The notes beneath the pieces are model-generated. The model was not told the DNA's origin. It was given only the letters and a program-made list of their open reading frames with translations, and did no database searches. Of a DNA stretch of 64,000 nt, positions 16,922 through 25,575 are shown piece by piece. Every line of letters starts with the position of its first letter. Position 1 is the first letter of the stretch. Origin of the DNA: Acidovorax sp. (lineage in GTDB: Bacteria > Pseudomonadota > Gammaproteobacteria > Burkholderiales > Burkholderiaceae_C). The position numbers were made by a program, and so were the translations under genes. The DNA is taken from positions 1 through 64,000 of the forward strand of contig JAITLO010000034.1 in assembly GCA_031277855.1 (NCBI GenBank). Reading direction: 5' to 3'.

Positions 16922-17584
16922 ATGGGTGTGGATGCAATGAAAATCAGACTTCGCGGTCTTCCATCGCTGAAGGGGCCTTTTGCCGAGTGCGATATGGGAG
17001 CGCTGCCTGACACGCCACAAGACGCATTTCAGCAGTGGCTGGACGATGCCATGGCCGCCGGTGTTCAAGAGCCGCACGCCATGACTTTGTCCACGGTCGA
17101 TGCCGATGGCTTTCCTGACGCCCGTGTACTCATTCTGAAGAATGTTGACAGCCGTGGCTGGCATTTCGCCATCAAAGCCAACAGCCCCAAGGGCCGGCAA
17201 CTGGCGGGCAACCCACGTGCCGCACTGACTTTTTACTGGCCTGTGTTGGGGCGCCAGATTCGGCTGCGAGGCACAGCAGTGGCCCTGTCAGAAGCCGAAT
17301 GTGCTGATGACTTCTCCACCCGGCCCATAGGCTCGAAGATCAGCGCCATTGCATCGCGGCAAAGTGAAGTGCTGCAGGCCCCGGAGGATCTGACCCGCAG
17401 CCTCGGTGAGGCGCAGACTTTTCTGGAGCAGCATCCCGATCATGTGGAGCCAGGCTGGCGTGTGTTCGCTGTGGCTCCGGAGGTGGTGGAGTTCTGGCAA
17501 GGGGCGACCAGCAGGCAGCACAAGCGCTTGAGCTATGTGCGGGCAGGCGGCACAGGCTGGGAAAAGCAAACGCTGTGGCCGTAA
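16922..17584 (+). CDS. Pyridoxamine 5'-phosphate oxidase family flavoprotein
   Basis: A 220-residue protein with the split-barrel FMN-binding fold of PdxH relatives. AMTLSTVDADGFPDARVLIL, the GWHFAIKANSPKGRQL loop, AALTFYWPVLGRQIRLRG and the C-terminal VEFWQGATSRQHKRLSYVR follow PdxH order. The N-terminus and the end (ending LWP rather than the usual RLAP) differ from true PdxH, so it may be a paralogue acting on another substrate. A purine-rich ribosome site (GGAAAGG) before 16922 supports this start over the ATG at 16937. The next, membrane-protein gene follows closely. Confidence 0.8.
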   Translation: MGVDAMKIRLRGLPSLKGPFAECDMGALPDTPQDAFQQWLDDAMAAGVQEPHAMTLSTVDADGFPDARVLILKNVDSRGWHFAIKANSPKGRQLAGNPRAALTFYWPVLGRQIRLRGTAVALSEAECADDFSTRPIGSKISAIASRQSEVLQAPEDLTRSLGEAQTFLEQHPDHVEPGWRVFAVAPEVVEFWQGATSRQHKRLSYVRAGGTGWEKQTLWP

Positions 17585-17607
17585 GCCAAAAAATGGAACG
17601 AGAGCTT

Positions 17608-18039
17608 ATGCAAAATCTGGGAGTGTTTGCGCTGGTCATGGGTGGCGCGCTGAGTGCGGTGGCAGCCATCGCCCACCTGGTTTGTATTGCGGGCGGCGCA
17701 CGCGCATACCGATTGATGGGGGCGAGTCCACGGATGGTGCGTGCGGCGGAGGCGGGCAAGCTGCAGCCCACGCTGGTGACATTGGCGATTGCCGCAGTGC
17801 TGGGGGTGTGGGCGGCCTACGCATGGGCTGGAGCTGGGGTGATAGACCATTTGCCGCTTACCAAGCTGGCGCTGGTGGCAATTACTGCCGTGTATTTGGG
17901 GCGGGCTGTGGCCTTCCCTCTGCTCAAGCCCTTGTTCCCCGCGAACTCCCAGGTTTTCTGGTGGGTGTCATCGGGTATTTGCCTTGTGATGGGGCTGCTG
18001 CACCTTTTGGGTGTTATTGCCTTATGGCCGCTTTTTTGA
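17608..18039 (+). CDS. Hypothetical four-helix inner membrane protein
   Basis: About 143 residues with four hydrophobic segments (approximately residues 5-30, 52-75, 82-103 and 115-140). I do not recognise the family beyond a general small integral membrane protein. The ATG at 17608 has a modest ribosome site (CGAGAG); the ATG at 17593 and a GTG at 17575 overlapping the previous gene are alternatives. The close spacing suggests cotranscription with the PdxH-like gene, but no functional link is evident. Confidence 0.7.
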   Translation: MQNLGVFALVMGGALSAVAAIAHLVCIAGGARAYRLMGASPRMVRAAEAGKLQPTLVTLAIAAVLGVWAAYAWAGAGVIDHLPLTKLALVAITAVYLGRAVAFPLLKPLFPANSQVFWWVSSGICLVMGLLHLLGVIALWPLF

Positions 18040-18115
18040 TCCGGTAGTGCAAAAGTCCTCCCCCAAGCTTGTTTTTTAATCAAAGCAGCTTGGTGGTGAG
18101 GTGGAAAATCGAAGT

Positions 18116-18130
18116 CTGTCTGTCAGACAG
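18116..18130. promoter_or_regulatory. Perfect palindrome upstream of the chemoreceptor gene
   Basis: CTGTCTG-T-CAGACAG, 7-bp arms around one base, 156 nt before the chemoreceptor start and followed by an AT-rich tract. It could be an operator or a weak terminator of the upstream gene; no T-run follows, so an operator is more likely. Confidence 0.35.
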
Positions 18131-18286
18131 GTTTGATAAAATATCGAAAACCGATTGCACTCTTCTGCATTAATGCAGAGCTTGATAATTAATTCTTACT
18201 CTGTAACATTTTTTCACAACTTCTTTTACCATCCTCCAAGAGGCGCGATGCCTTTTTCCTAGATATATCCATGGGAGGTGGTGGTC

Positions 18287-19915
18287 ATGGAATTTCACAG
18301 CATAAAGATTGGACCGCGCCTAGCGCTGGCTTTTGGCTTGGTCTTGCTGATCACGGCAATGGTGGCAGGCATAGGATTTTGGCGGCTGCAAGAATTGGAG
18401 CGCGTTACCCAGCAGCTCACCCATATTGATAATGAGCGCGTCAGGGCCACGGAGCAGTGGAGGCAGACCGTGGAGCTGAATTGGGTGCGCACCCAGGCGG
18501 CAGTGATGAGTAGCGATGCCCAGTACTTCGATGCCTTGCGAGCGGAGATGGATAAAACCTCCGAAGCGACGAATATGGCGCAAGACATTGTGGAGCGCCT
18601 GATTCGCAGCGAGGCGGGTCGCCAATTGGTGAATGCCATAGAACAAGCGCGTGAGGCATACCGAGGGCCGCGTGGTGCACTGCTTGTGCGCAAGGCGAAT
18701 GGAGAAGATGTCACCGAAGCGCTGCACAAAGAGGTTGCCCCCCTGGCTGAGGCATATAACCAGTCGCTTCGGGAGTTTGAGCAGCGGCAGCAAATGCTTT
18801 ATGAGCACACGCGTGATGACGCGGCGGCGCAAGCCCGGCAGGGGCGCATCATCATCCTTATCTGCGCGGCGGTGGCCTTGGTGCTTGGGGCCTTTGCTGC
18901 AAGATTGCTGGGGCGCTCGGTCACGCAGCCGCTGCAACTGGCAGTGCGCAGTGCGGGCAATATTGCGGATGGAGATTTGACGCAGCCCATTCACTTTAAG
19001 GGGCGTGATGAAACCGCCGACCTGCTGAAGGCATTGCACCATATGCAGATCAAACTGGCGGATGTGGTGGCGGGCGTGCGCAGCAATGCCGAGAGCGTGG
19101 CAACGGCCAGTGCACAGATTGCACAAGGTAATAGCGACCTTTCCGCGCGCACAGAAAGCCAGGCCAGCGCGCTGGAAGAAACCGCGGCCTCGATGGAGGA
19201 GCTGGGCTCCACCGTGCGCCTGAATGCCGAGAATGCACGCCAGGCCAATCAGCTGGCGTTGAATGCCTCCACTGTCGCTGCGCAAGGCGGTGAGGTGGTG
19301 TCCCATGTGGTGGGTACCATGAAGGGCATCAACGAAAGCAGCCAGAAGATTGCCGACATCATTGGCGTCATCGATGGCATTGCCTTTCAGACCAATATCC
19401 TGGCGCTGAACGCTGCCGTGGAGGCAGCCCGCGCTGGCGAGCAAGGCCGTGGTTTTGCCGTGGTGGCGGGTGAAGTCCGCACGCTGGCACAGCGCAGCGC
19501 AGAAGCCGCCAAGGAAATCCGGCAGCTGATTTCCGCCAGCGTGGAACAAGTAGCCAAGGGGACGCAGTTGGTGGACCGTGCGGGCTCCACCATGGCAGAA
19601 GTGGTCGGCGCCATTCGCCGTGTCACCGACATCATGGGAGAGATCAGCGCCGCCAGCACGGAGCAAAGCCAAGGCGTGGCCCAGGTGGGAGAGGCCGTCA
19701 CGCAAATGGACCATGCCACGCAACAGAATGCTGCCTTGGTGGAGGAGAGCTCTGCGGCCGCGGCAAGCCTCAACGCCCAGGCTGCCCAGTTGGTGGACTC
19801 GGTGGCCGTGTTCAGACTGCCGCATGGACAAAGCTCTATGCGTTTGACTCCGGGGGCAGTGCTGGAGCCGGAGGCTAAAGCGGCGCTGCCAGCGCTGGCC
19901 ATGGCGCAGGCCTAG
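18287..19915 (+). CDS. Methyl-accepting chemotaxis protein (four-helix-bundle type)
   Basis: A 542-residue transmembrane chemoreceptor. TM1 is at about 11-31 and a periplasmic helical sensor at about 35-185. TM2 is at about 187-208 ([20 protein letters not shown]), followed by a HAMP domain. The cytoplasmic signalling domain has the conserved hairpin tip [20 protein letters not shown] near residues 370-390. No C-terminal CheR-binding pentapeptide is visible. A strong ribosome site (GGGAGGTGG) precedes the ATG at 18287. The ligand cannot be inferred. No chemotaxis genes are adjacent. Confidence 0.92.
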   Translation: MEFHSIKIGPRLALAFGLVLLITAMVAGIGFWRLQELERVTQQLTHIDNERVRATEQWRQTVELNWVRTQAAVMSSDAQYFDALRAEMDKTSEATNMAQDIVERLIRSEAGRQLVNAIEQAREAYRGPRGALLVRKANGEDVTEALHKEVAPLAEAYNQSLREFEQRQQMLYEHTRDDAAAQARQGRIIILICAAVALVLGAFAARLLGRSVTQPLQLAVRSAGNIADGDLTQPIHFKGRDETADLLKALHHMQIKLADVVAGVRSNAESVATASAQIAQGNSDLSARTESQASALEETAASMEELGSTVRLNAENARQANQLALNASTVAAQGGEVVSHVVGTMKGINESSQKIADIIGVIDGIAFQTNILALNAAVEAARAGEQGRGFAVVAGEVRTLAQRSAEAAKEIRQLISASVEQVAKGTQLVDRAGSTMAEVVGAIRRVTDIMGEISAASTEQSQGVAQVGEAVTQMDHATQQNAALVEESSAAAASLNAQAAQLVDSVAVFRLPHGQSSMRLTPGAVLEPEAKAALPALAMAQA

Positions 19916-19975
19916 ACTGCGTTGACGGCTGGGCTCGGCAGGGGAGCTGGGCCCCATGGTTAAAATCGCCAGCCA

Positions 19976-20005
19976 AGCCTGCAGCCTCTGGGTTGCAGGC
20001 TTTTT
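19976..20005 (+). terminator. Terminator after the chemoreceptor gene
   Basis: AAGCCTGCA and TGCAGGCTT arms around a short loop, followed by TTTGTTTG. It is located 60 nt after the chemoreceptor stop. Confidence 0.75.
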
Positions 20006-20053
20006 GTTTGCGATAGCCATGCCGGCCCATGGGGTGGCAGTGGCCGGTTTTCA

Positions 20054-21007
20054 ATGGGAGTGAGGGTGTACAACACGCATGATCCGCGGGTGCTGCCGGT
20101 GCGCGCGGGTGTCAAACCCAGCTGTGTGGTCTTGCCCTCGCAAGGGCAGGGCGTGGTGCTGGACTATCTGGTGCAGCGCCTGCCCCTGGTGGCACGCGCA
20201 GATTGGCTACGGCGCATGGCGCAAGGCGAGGTGGTGGATGAATATGGTGCGGCCGTGGGGGCAGAGACGCCTTTCCTGCCGGGTGTGCGCATCTACTACT
20301 ACCGCGAGGTGGAACAAGAGCCCGCAGTACCCTTTGAGGCCGCGCTGCTCTACCAGGACGATCACATCGTGGTGGCCGACAAGCCGCATTTCCTGCCCGT
20401 GATGCCCGGGGGCCGCTATTTGCAAAACACCTTGCTGGTGCGGCTGAAACGACAGCTGGGGCTGCCAGATTTGTCGCCCGTACACCGCATCGACCGGGAT
20501 ACGGCAGGCGTGGTGCTGTTTTCGGTGCAGCGCCAAAGCCGTGGTGCCTACCAGGCACTGTTCAGAGACCGGCAGGTGCGCAAAGTCTATGAAGCGGTAG
20601 CGCCTTGGGCGCCGCATATGCAGCTACCGCATGTGCACAGCAGCCGCATGGAACCCAGCGGAGATTTCATCCGCATGCACGAGGTGGCGGGCGTGCCCAA
20701 TAGCAGCACCCGCATCGAGGTGCTGGAGCACAACACGCAATGGGCGCGTTATCGTCTCCATCCCATCAGCGGCAAGCGCCACCAATTGCGTGTGCATATG
20801 GCTGCATTGGGGCTGGGCCTGTGGGGCGATGCGCTATATCCCCAGGTTTGCGATGCGCCAGAGGGCGACTTCTCACGCCCGCTGCAGCTGCTGGCGCGCC
20901 AGCTGGAATTCACCGACCCCGTCACCGGCGTAGCGCATTGCTTTGAAAGCCGCAGGCAACTGCTGGCGCTGCCCAGGGAGACTGGGGTTTGTGCGGGTGA
21001 AAAATAA
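20054..21007 (+). CDS. RluA-family pseudouridine synthase
   Basis: A 317-residue enzyme converting uridine to pseudouridine in RNA. The catalytic motif HRIDRDTAGVVLFS contains the Asp nucleophile (about residue 146). LLYQDDHIVVADKPHFLPV and HPISGKRHQLRVHMAALGL are typical of the RluA/RsuA superfamily. An N-terminal portion (about 1-85) resembles an S4-like extension but is not a clear S4 domain. The exact RNA target is unknown. It stands alone between the chemoreceptor and tRNA-Gly. Confidence 0.88.
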   Translation: MGVRVYNTHDPRVLPVRAGVKPSCVVLPSQGQGVVLDYLVQRLPLVARADWLRRMAQGEVVDEYGAAVGAETPFLPGVRIYYYREVEQEPAVPFEAALLYQDDHIVVADKPHFLPVMPGGRYLQNTLLVRLKRQLGLPDLSPVHRIDRDTAGVVLFSVQRQSRGAYQALFRDRQVRKVYEAVAPWAPHMQLPHVHSSRMEPSGDFIRMHEVAGVPNSSTRIEVLEHNTQWARYRLHPISGKRHQLRVHMAALGLGLWGDALYPQVCDAPEGDFSRPLQLLARQLEFTDPVTGVAHCFESRRQLLALPRETGVCAGEK

Positions 21008-21042
21008 GCCGGGCTTGGGCTGGAAGGCTTGTTGGCTGTGCC

Positions 21043-21048
21043 TATAAT
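21043..21048 (+). promoter_or_regulatory. -10 element of tRNA-Gly
   Basis: A perfect TATAAT 10 nt upstream of the mature tRNA 5' end; the spacing implies a very short leader. No clear -35. Confidence 0.5.
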
Positions 21049-21058
21049 TTGCGAGTCC

Positions 21059-21132
21059 GCGGGCGTCGTTCAATGGTAGGACTCTTGCTTCCCAAGCAAA
21101 TAACGTGGGTTCGATTCCCATCGCCCGCTCCA
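21059..21132 (+). tRNA. tRNA-Gly (CCC)
   Basis: A 74-nt tRNA with anticodon CCC (loop TTCCCAA), T-arm GGTTCGATT and encoded CCA. Confidence 0.97.
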
Positions 21133-21673
21133 CTTTTCGCTCATACCAGCCGTGCTGCACGGACTGGCTGCACCAGAGCGAAGCACTCACACCACCTCCA
21201 ACAAAATAGCAAGCCAACAGGCGCAGGGCCTGTTGTTGGCGGATTGTTTGCGCGCTCCATCTGTATGCGGGCATGTAGCAACAGGCGCATACGCTGTTCC
21301 CTGCCTCAACCTGTCCTGACGGCATAGCCATGCGCGCTGCAAAGTGGGGGCAACTGGCTTGGCGGTGTGTGATTACCAACAGGTGCTTGGATATGGCAGT
21401 GAGGCCTTACCTTGCCGAAAAGGGCTCTGCCTGCAAGCTGGCCCTATGTCAGCATTTTTTATCAATAGCTTCCCACTGATGAAATATGCCCTGATGGATG
21501 TGAAGGGGTATTTTTATATCCTGCTCGGGTGATATGGTCGCTGCTGTGTTGGCTGCCGGACAGCAGTTATTCACGCGGGCTTGAAAATTCTGAGCACGCA
21601 TGGTGCCTGCTTTTTGCAGGATAAATATTTTCTGAAACTTGTAGATGCTCAATCATCAGGAGAGGTGTGATAA
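21133..21673. other. Gap between tRNA-Gly and the lipoprotein gene
   Basis: About 540 bp with only short open frames lacking family features or ribosome sites. The last 150 bp become AT-rich before the lipoprotein gene and probably contain its promoter. No repeat or RNA gene was recognised. Confidence 0.5.
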
Positions 21674-22216
21674 ATGAAATTAATTAGCAGAGGGCTGATG
21701 GTCTTGGCGAGTGTGTTACTTGCCGCATGCAGCAGCATGCCTTCCCCTTTTTTTGGCGTGAACAAGAGCAAAGTTGAAGGCTTGGTCATCGCGGAAACGA
21801 TCAAGACCAAGGAGTTGTATGGGACTTGGGGTATATCGGACGAAGACCCTATCGACTTCCTTTATCTGGTGACATTCAAGCCCAATCATTCTGGGGTGAG
21901 CTATTTCACCATGGATGAGAAAAATGGAAAGCCTGAGTCTAAATATTCTGAATATTACACATGGGAGTTCAATGAAAAAGAAAAAATGTTCACCATGAAG
22001 ATTTTTAAAAGAAATATCAAAGAGTATGGCGGGCCTGAGAAAGTAATAGATCCCAAAGAAGTCAAACACTATAAAACCACGCTGTACAAAGAGGGAAACA
22101 ACCCTCTGGCGATTAAATTCAGTGCAACGGGTGAAGACTATATTTTCTTGAAGATGGATGAGGCCACCCATCAGAGAATCCAAAAAGGCCTGCCGGAGAT
22201 GGCAGGCGCCAAGTAG
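21674..22216 (+). CDS. Hypothetical AT-rich lipoprotein
   Basis: A 180-residue protein with a signal peptide and lipobox VLLAACSS (Cys19 or so). The mature part is mixed alpha/beta, charged, rich in Lys, Glu and Tyr (YSEYYTWEFNEKEKMF), with no recognised domain. Its base composition is clearly more AT-rich than its neighbours, which suggests acquisition by transfer. A good ribosome site (AGGAGAGGTG) precedes the ATG. It is monocistronic as far as can be seen. Confidence 0.75.
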   Translation: MKLISRGLMVLASVLLAACSSMPSPFFGVNKSKVEGLVIAETIKTKELYGTWGISDEDPIDFLYLVTFKPNHSGVSYFTMDEKNGKPESKYSEYYTWEFNEKEKMFTMKIFKRNIKEYGGPEKVIDPKEVKHYKTTLYKEGNNPLAIKFSATGEDYIFLKMDEATHQRIQKGLPEMAGAK

Positions 22217-22472
22217 TGCAAAGCCACAACGGCTTTTAAAAGATGAGCATCCTGTGCTGATGTGGCATGGTTTTCAGTCATGTTGAGGCCTGAAAAGTAT
22301 TTGCTGCCTGCACAGGGTGCTTGTTCTTTTATAGCGCCCCACATCAGGTCAGGACTGCGCTTTTCCAACGCAGTGCGCTGATGGATAGAGGCGCGTCTGG
22401 TGTATGCATGGGCTTGTGCGAACATGGGCGCTGCGCAGCCCGGCACCGGGCTCAATCAATGAGAGCACAAGC

Positions 22473-23498
22473 ATGGCAAGCAGCGAGGAAAAAAGGGCGG
22501 TGACGGTCAACGAGGTGGCAGCCGAGGCCGGTGTGTCCATCAAGACGGTGTCACGTGTGCTCAACAACGAGCCCAATATCAGCGAGAAGACCCGCGTCAA
22601 GGTGGTGGCCGCGATGGCCGCGCTGAAGTACCAGCCCAATCCTGCGGCCCGCAGGCTGGCCAGCAAGCGCTCAGACCTGCTCATGCTGGTCTACGACAAC
22701 CCCAGCGACAACTACCTGATCAATGTCCAGCATGGTGCGCTGGATGCGTGCAAGCAGCATTTCTACAGCTTGCTGCTGCACCCCTGTGATTACCGCGCTC
22801 CCAGTGTGGCGGCCGACATCATGCAGGCAGCCCGCCTGCATGCCTGCGCGGGTTTGCTGCTGACACCTCCGCTGTCGGATCTGCGTGCGCTGATCGACAT
22901 GCTGGATCAGGGTGATACGCCCTATGTGCGCCTGGCGCCCAGCACACCCAGCATCAAAGGCCTGGAAGTCGGCACGGACGACCGCTCTGCCGCGCGGGAC
23001 ATGACGTTGTACTTGCTGGGCCTGGGCCATCGCCGCATTGGCTTTGTGGCCGGCCACCCAGACCATGGTGCGGTGGGCGAGCGACTGCATGGCTACCGCG
23101 ATGCCTTGGGCCAAAGCGGCCTGGTCTTTGACGAGCGCTTGGTCGAGCAGGGCCTGCATTCCTTTGAATCCGGGGTGGCGTGCGGCCAGCGCTTGCTGGA
23201 GCTGGCCGAGCGCCCCAGCGCGATTTTTGCCGCCAATGACGACATGGCCGCAGGTGTGCTGTATGCGGCCCATGCCCGGGGTCTGCGCGTACCCGAGGAT
23301 GTGTCGGTGGTGGGCTATGACGACACACCGCTGTCGGGCCAGACCTGGCCCAAGCTCACCACCTTGCGCCAGCCCATTCGGGCCATGGCCTATGCCGCGG
23401 TGGAGCAACTGGCTGCGCGCGAGCCCCAGGCCCGTGTGCGTACCCTGGGCTACGAGATTGTTGTGCGCGATTCGGCCAGCGCGCCGGGCCAGGGCTAG
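22473..23498 (+). CDS. LacI-family transcriptional regulator
   Basis: A 341-residue repressor with an N-terminal helix-turn-helix and hinge (TVNEVAAEAGVSIKTVSRVL then LKYQPNPAARRLASKRS). A periplasmic-binding-protein-like sugar sensor domain follows (about 65-335) with IFAANDDMAAGVLYAA and VSVVGYDDTPLSG. It converges on the xylFGH-type operon and is the natural candidate for the repressor acting at the 16-bp palindromes at 29602 and 48176. No copy of that palindrome was seen at its own promoter. The ATG at 22473 puts the HTH at the usual position. Confidence 0.9.
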   Translation: MASSEEKRAVTVNEVAAEAGVSIKTVSRVLNNEPNISEKTRVKVVAAMAALKYQPNPAARRLASKRSDLLMLVYDNPSDNYLINVQHGALDACKQHFYSLLLHPCDYRAPSVAADIMQAARLHACAGLLLTPPLSDLRALIDMLDQGDTPYVRLAPSTPSIKGLEVGTDDRSAARDMTLYLLGLGHRRIGFVAGHPDHGAVGERLHGYRDALGQSGLVFDERLVEQGLHSFESGVACGQRLLELAERPSAIFAANDDMAAGVLYAAHARGLRVPEDVSVVGYDDTPLSGQTWPKLTTLRQPIRAMAYAAVEQLAAREPQARVRTLGYEIVVRDSASAPGQG

Positions 23499-23534
23499 CC
23501 TGCACAGGCCTGCGCTGCAGCCTGTCAGCGCAGA

Positions 23535-24446
23535 TCAGCGCAGATGGGCTTGCACATCATCCTGGGGTGCATAGCCAATGCTGTCGCGGCCGGCCACCAC
23601 GTCCCAGACGCTGCCCTGGTTGGCCGACACACCGTTGACGATGACATGGCCGCAGGGCCAGCGGGAGGCGTCTGCCGTCAGCGCAGCGATCAAGAGGCGC
23701 TCCAGATCCTGGTTCGACAACCACATGCCGCGAAACCATTGCAGAGCGCGTGCGCTGGCCTCATCCAGGCCCTCGCTGGCAGGTGCATGCTGGTGGGCCA
23801 CCCCGGAGTAGCTGATGTGGCGGGGATCGTTATCTCCCGGCAGGGCCCAGCCTATGCGTACCGCCACCGTGGACAGTCTGCCCTGGGTAATGGCTGAGTA
23901 GGCCCGGCACAGGCGCTCTCCCATGACTTTGGATGTGCCATAGGCCAGTGAATACACCTCGCGCTGGCCGTCAAACCAACGCGTGCCGGGCGCGGGCTTG
24001 GTGTGGGCCGTGAGCTTGCCCGGCCCCATGGCGGCGGCCAGCGGCGCATCCTTGTAGCCGCCCATGGCATGGTTGGAGGAGGAGAACACCAGGCGGCTCA
24101 CATCGTGGGTGGCGGCGGCGGTGAGCACATTCAGCGTCATGTTGTAAGAGGCCAGTGCGTCTTCCCAGCTCGCATCGGGCGTGGAGTGCTTGGCGGCCAG
24201 GTGCAGCACGGCATCTGCATCTTCAAAGCAATGCGTCCATGCGGGGTCTGCGTGCTGCAAGTCGGCAGTCACCAGCGTCAGGCGCTCGTGCAGCTCGGGG
24301 CTGAACAGGCTGGCATTGGCCTCTACATCCAGGCCGGTCAGGCGTTTGCACCAGGGCTGGCGCGCCAGCATGGCAATGGCCTTGCGGCCAATCTGGCCGG
24401 TGGCGCCGGTGACAACAATGTGGGCGGGTGGAAGGTGAAAGGACAC
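23535..24446 (-). CDS. NAD-dependent sugar/uronate dehydrogenase-like SDR
   Basis: About 303 residues of extended SDR type. The N-terminal HIVVTGATGQIGRKAIAML is the nucleotide-binding Gly motif; LHLAAKHS, the VFSSSNHAMGGY segment and YGTSKVMGER (catalytic Tyr-x3-Lys) follow. The SSNH segment resembles uronate dehydrogenases, which oxidise hexuronates to aldarolactones, so a lactone-forming role is likely; a nucleotide-sugar epimerase is less so. The start is a GTG at 24446, shortly after the stop of the lactonase gene upstream. It is the last gene of the sugar operon. The substrate (aldose versus uronate) is inferred only. Confidence 0.75.
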   Translation of the reverse strand: MSFHLPPAHIVVTGATGQIGRKAIAMLARQPWCKRLTGLDVEANASLFSPELHERLTLVTADLQHADPAWTHCFEDADAVLHLAAKHSTPDASWEDALASYNMTLNVLTAAATHDVSRLVFSSSNHAMGGYKDAPLAAAMGPGKLTAHTKPAPGTRWFDGQREVYSLAYGTSKVMGERLCRAYSAITQGRLSTVAVRIGWALPGDNDPRHISYSGVAHQHAPASEGLDEASARALQWFRGMWLSNQDLERLLIAALTADASRWPCGHVIVNGVSANQGSVWDVVAGRDSIGYAPQDDVQAHLR

Positions 24447-24462
24447 GGTGCGGGCTTTCGGG

Positions 24463-25575
24463 TCAGGGCAGGGGGCAGAGGCAGGCGGGTGAGTGCAGGC
24501 GAAAAGGCTGGCCCTGTGCCTGTTCTTGTGGCAGGCCTGTTTGCAGGTCCAGTTGCAGGGCGCGGATGAAGTGGTCGTCCTGCGAGGCCACCAGCAAGAA
24601 AGCACCGTCAGGCGTCAGCACCATGTCGCGCGGGGTGCGCCCACCCACGGGGATAAAACCCAGCGGCTCCAACCAGGGCGCGCTGCGGTGCAGGCGATAG
24701 GCCGCAATGCTGTCGTGGCCACGGTTGGCGGCATACAGCAGCTGGCCATTGGGGTGCAGGCGCAGGGCCGATGCCGTATTGGCGCCCTGCCAGCCAGGGG
24801 GCAGGGTGCTGACCCTGCACAATGCCTGCGCCGACTCACCCAGGGCGTAGAGGGTCACGGTGTTGGACAGCTCTTCCACCACCAGTGCTTGCGCTCCATC
24901 GGCCGTCAGCACCAGATGGCGCGGCCCCGATCCGGGGAGCGACTGCAGGCTTTGCCGTGGCTCGCTCTCCAGCTTATCGGACTGCACGTGGTGGCAGGCG
25001 ACGGTATCCGTGCCCAGATCGCACAGGTACACCCGCGACCCATCCGGCGAAGGCGCGGCGCAGTGCACATGGGGCTTGCCCTGTCTGTCGCTGCGGGGGC
25101 CCGCACCCTGGCGTGCAATCACCTGGGGGGCGCCATCGGGCAGGCCTTTGCTATCGAGTGCATAGCACATCAGCTCACCAGAGCTGTAGTTCGACACATA
25201 AAGCTGCTGGGCCACCGGGTTGATGCTGACATGGCAGGGGTCGGCGCCGGGGGCTTCATAGCGGCCCAGCTGCTTCAGGCTTTCGCCATTGGAGGCAATG
25301 GCAAACACCGACAGCGCGGCGTCCTGGCCTTTTTCGCACACGCTGTACAGCAGCCCAGGCGCAGCGCAGAGGTAGGAGGGGTTGGTGAGCGCATCGCGCA
25401 GCACCTGCCGTTCATGAAAGCTGGCGGTGGCGCCATCAAATTCCAGCAAATGAATGCCCAGGCCGCTGCCCTGCACATGGGGCATGACCTCGGTATAAGT
25501 GCCCACGGCGAGCAGGCAGCTGCTGGGGTGGGAAGACCTTGTGTAATCAAGCACGTTCAGACCTCGTTGCGACAT
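24463..25575 (-). CDS. Lactonase, 6-phosphogluconolactonase (YbhE) type beta-propeller
   Basis: About 370 residues folding as a seven-bladed propeller of the YbhE/Pgl lactonase family. Indicative blades are LAVGTYTEV at the N-terminus, PCHVSINPVAQQLYVSNYSSG, KPHVHCAAPSPDGSRVYLCD, GSGPRHLVLT and GGRTPRDMVLTPDGAFLLV. Such proteins hydrolyse sugar lactones. Here the enzyme sits between a sugar ABC permease and a lactone-forming type of dehydrogenase, so an unphosphorylated sugar lactone is a likely substrate. The ATG at 25575 overlaps the end of the permease gene by about 29 nt. Confidence 0.8.
   Translation of the reverse strand: MSQRGLNVLDYTRSSHPSSCLLAVGTYTEVMPHVQGSGLGIHLLEFDGATASFHERQVLRDALTNPSYLCAAPGLLYSVCEKGQDAALSVFAIASNGESLKQLGRYEAPGADPCHVSINPVAQQLYVSNYSSGELMCYALDSKGLPDGAPQVIARQGAGPRSDRQGKPHVHCAAPSPDGSRVYLCDLGTDTVACHHVQSDKLESEPRQSLQSLPGSGPRHLVLTADGAQALVVEELSNTVTLYALGESAQALCRVSTLPPGWQGANTASALRLHPNGQLLYAANRGHDSIAAYRLHRSAPWLEPLGFIPVGGRTPRDMVLTPDGAFLLVASQDDHFIRALQLDLQTGLPQEQAQGQPFRLHSPACLCPLP

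Noticed and set aside
18131-18160. Possible flagellar sigma-28 promoter before the chemoreceptor (TAAAATAT and CCGATT)
   Set aside because: Spacing between the two parts is far shorter than the sigma-28 consensus.
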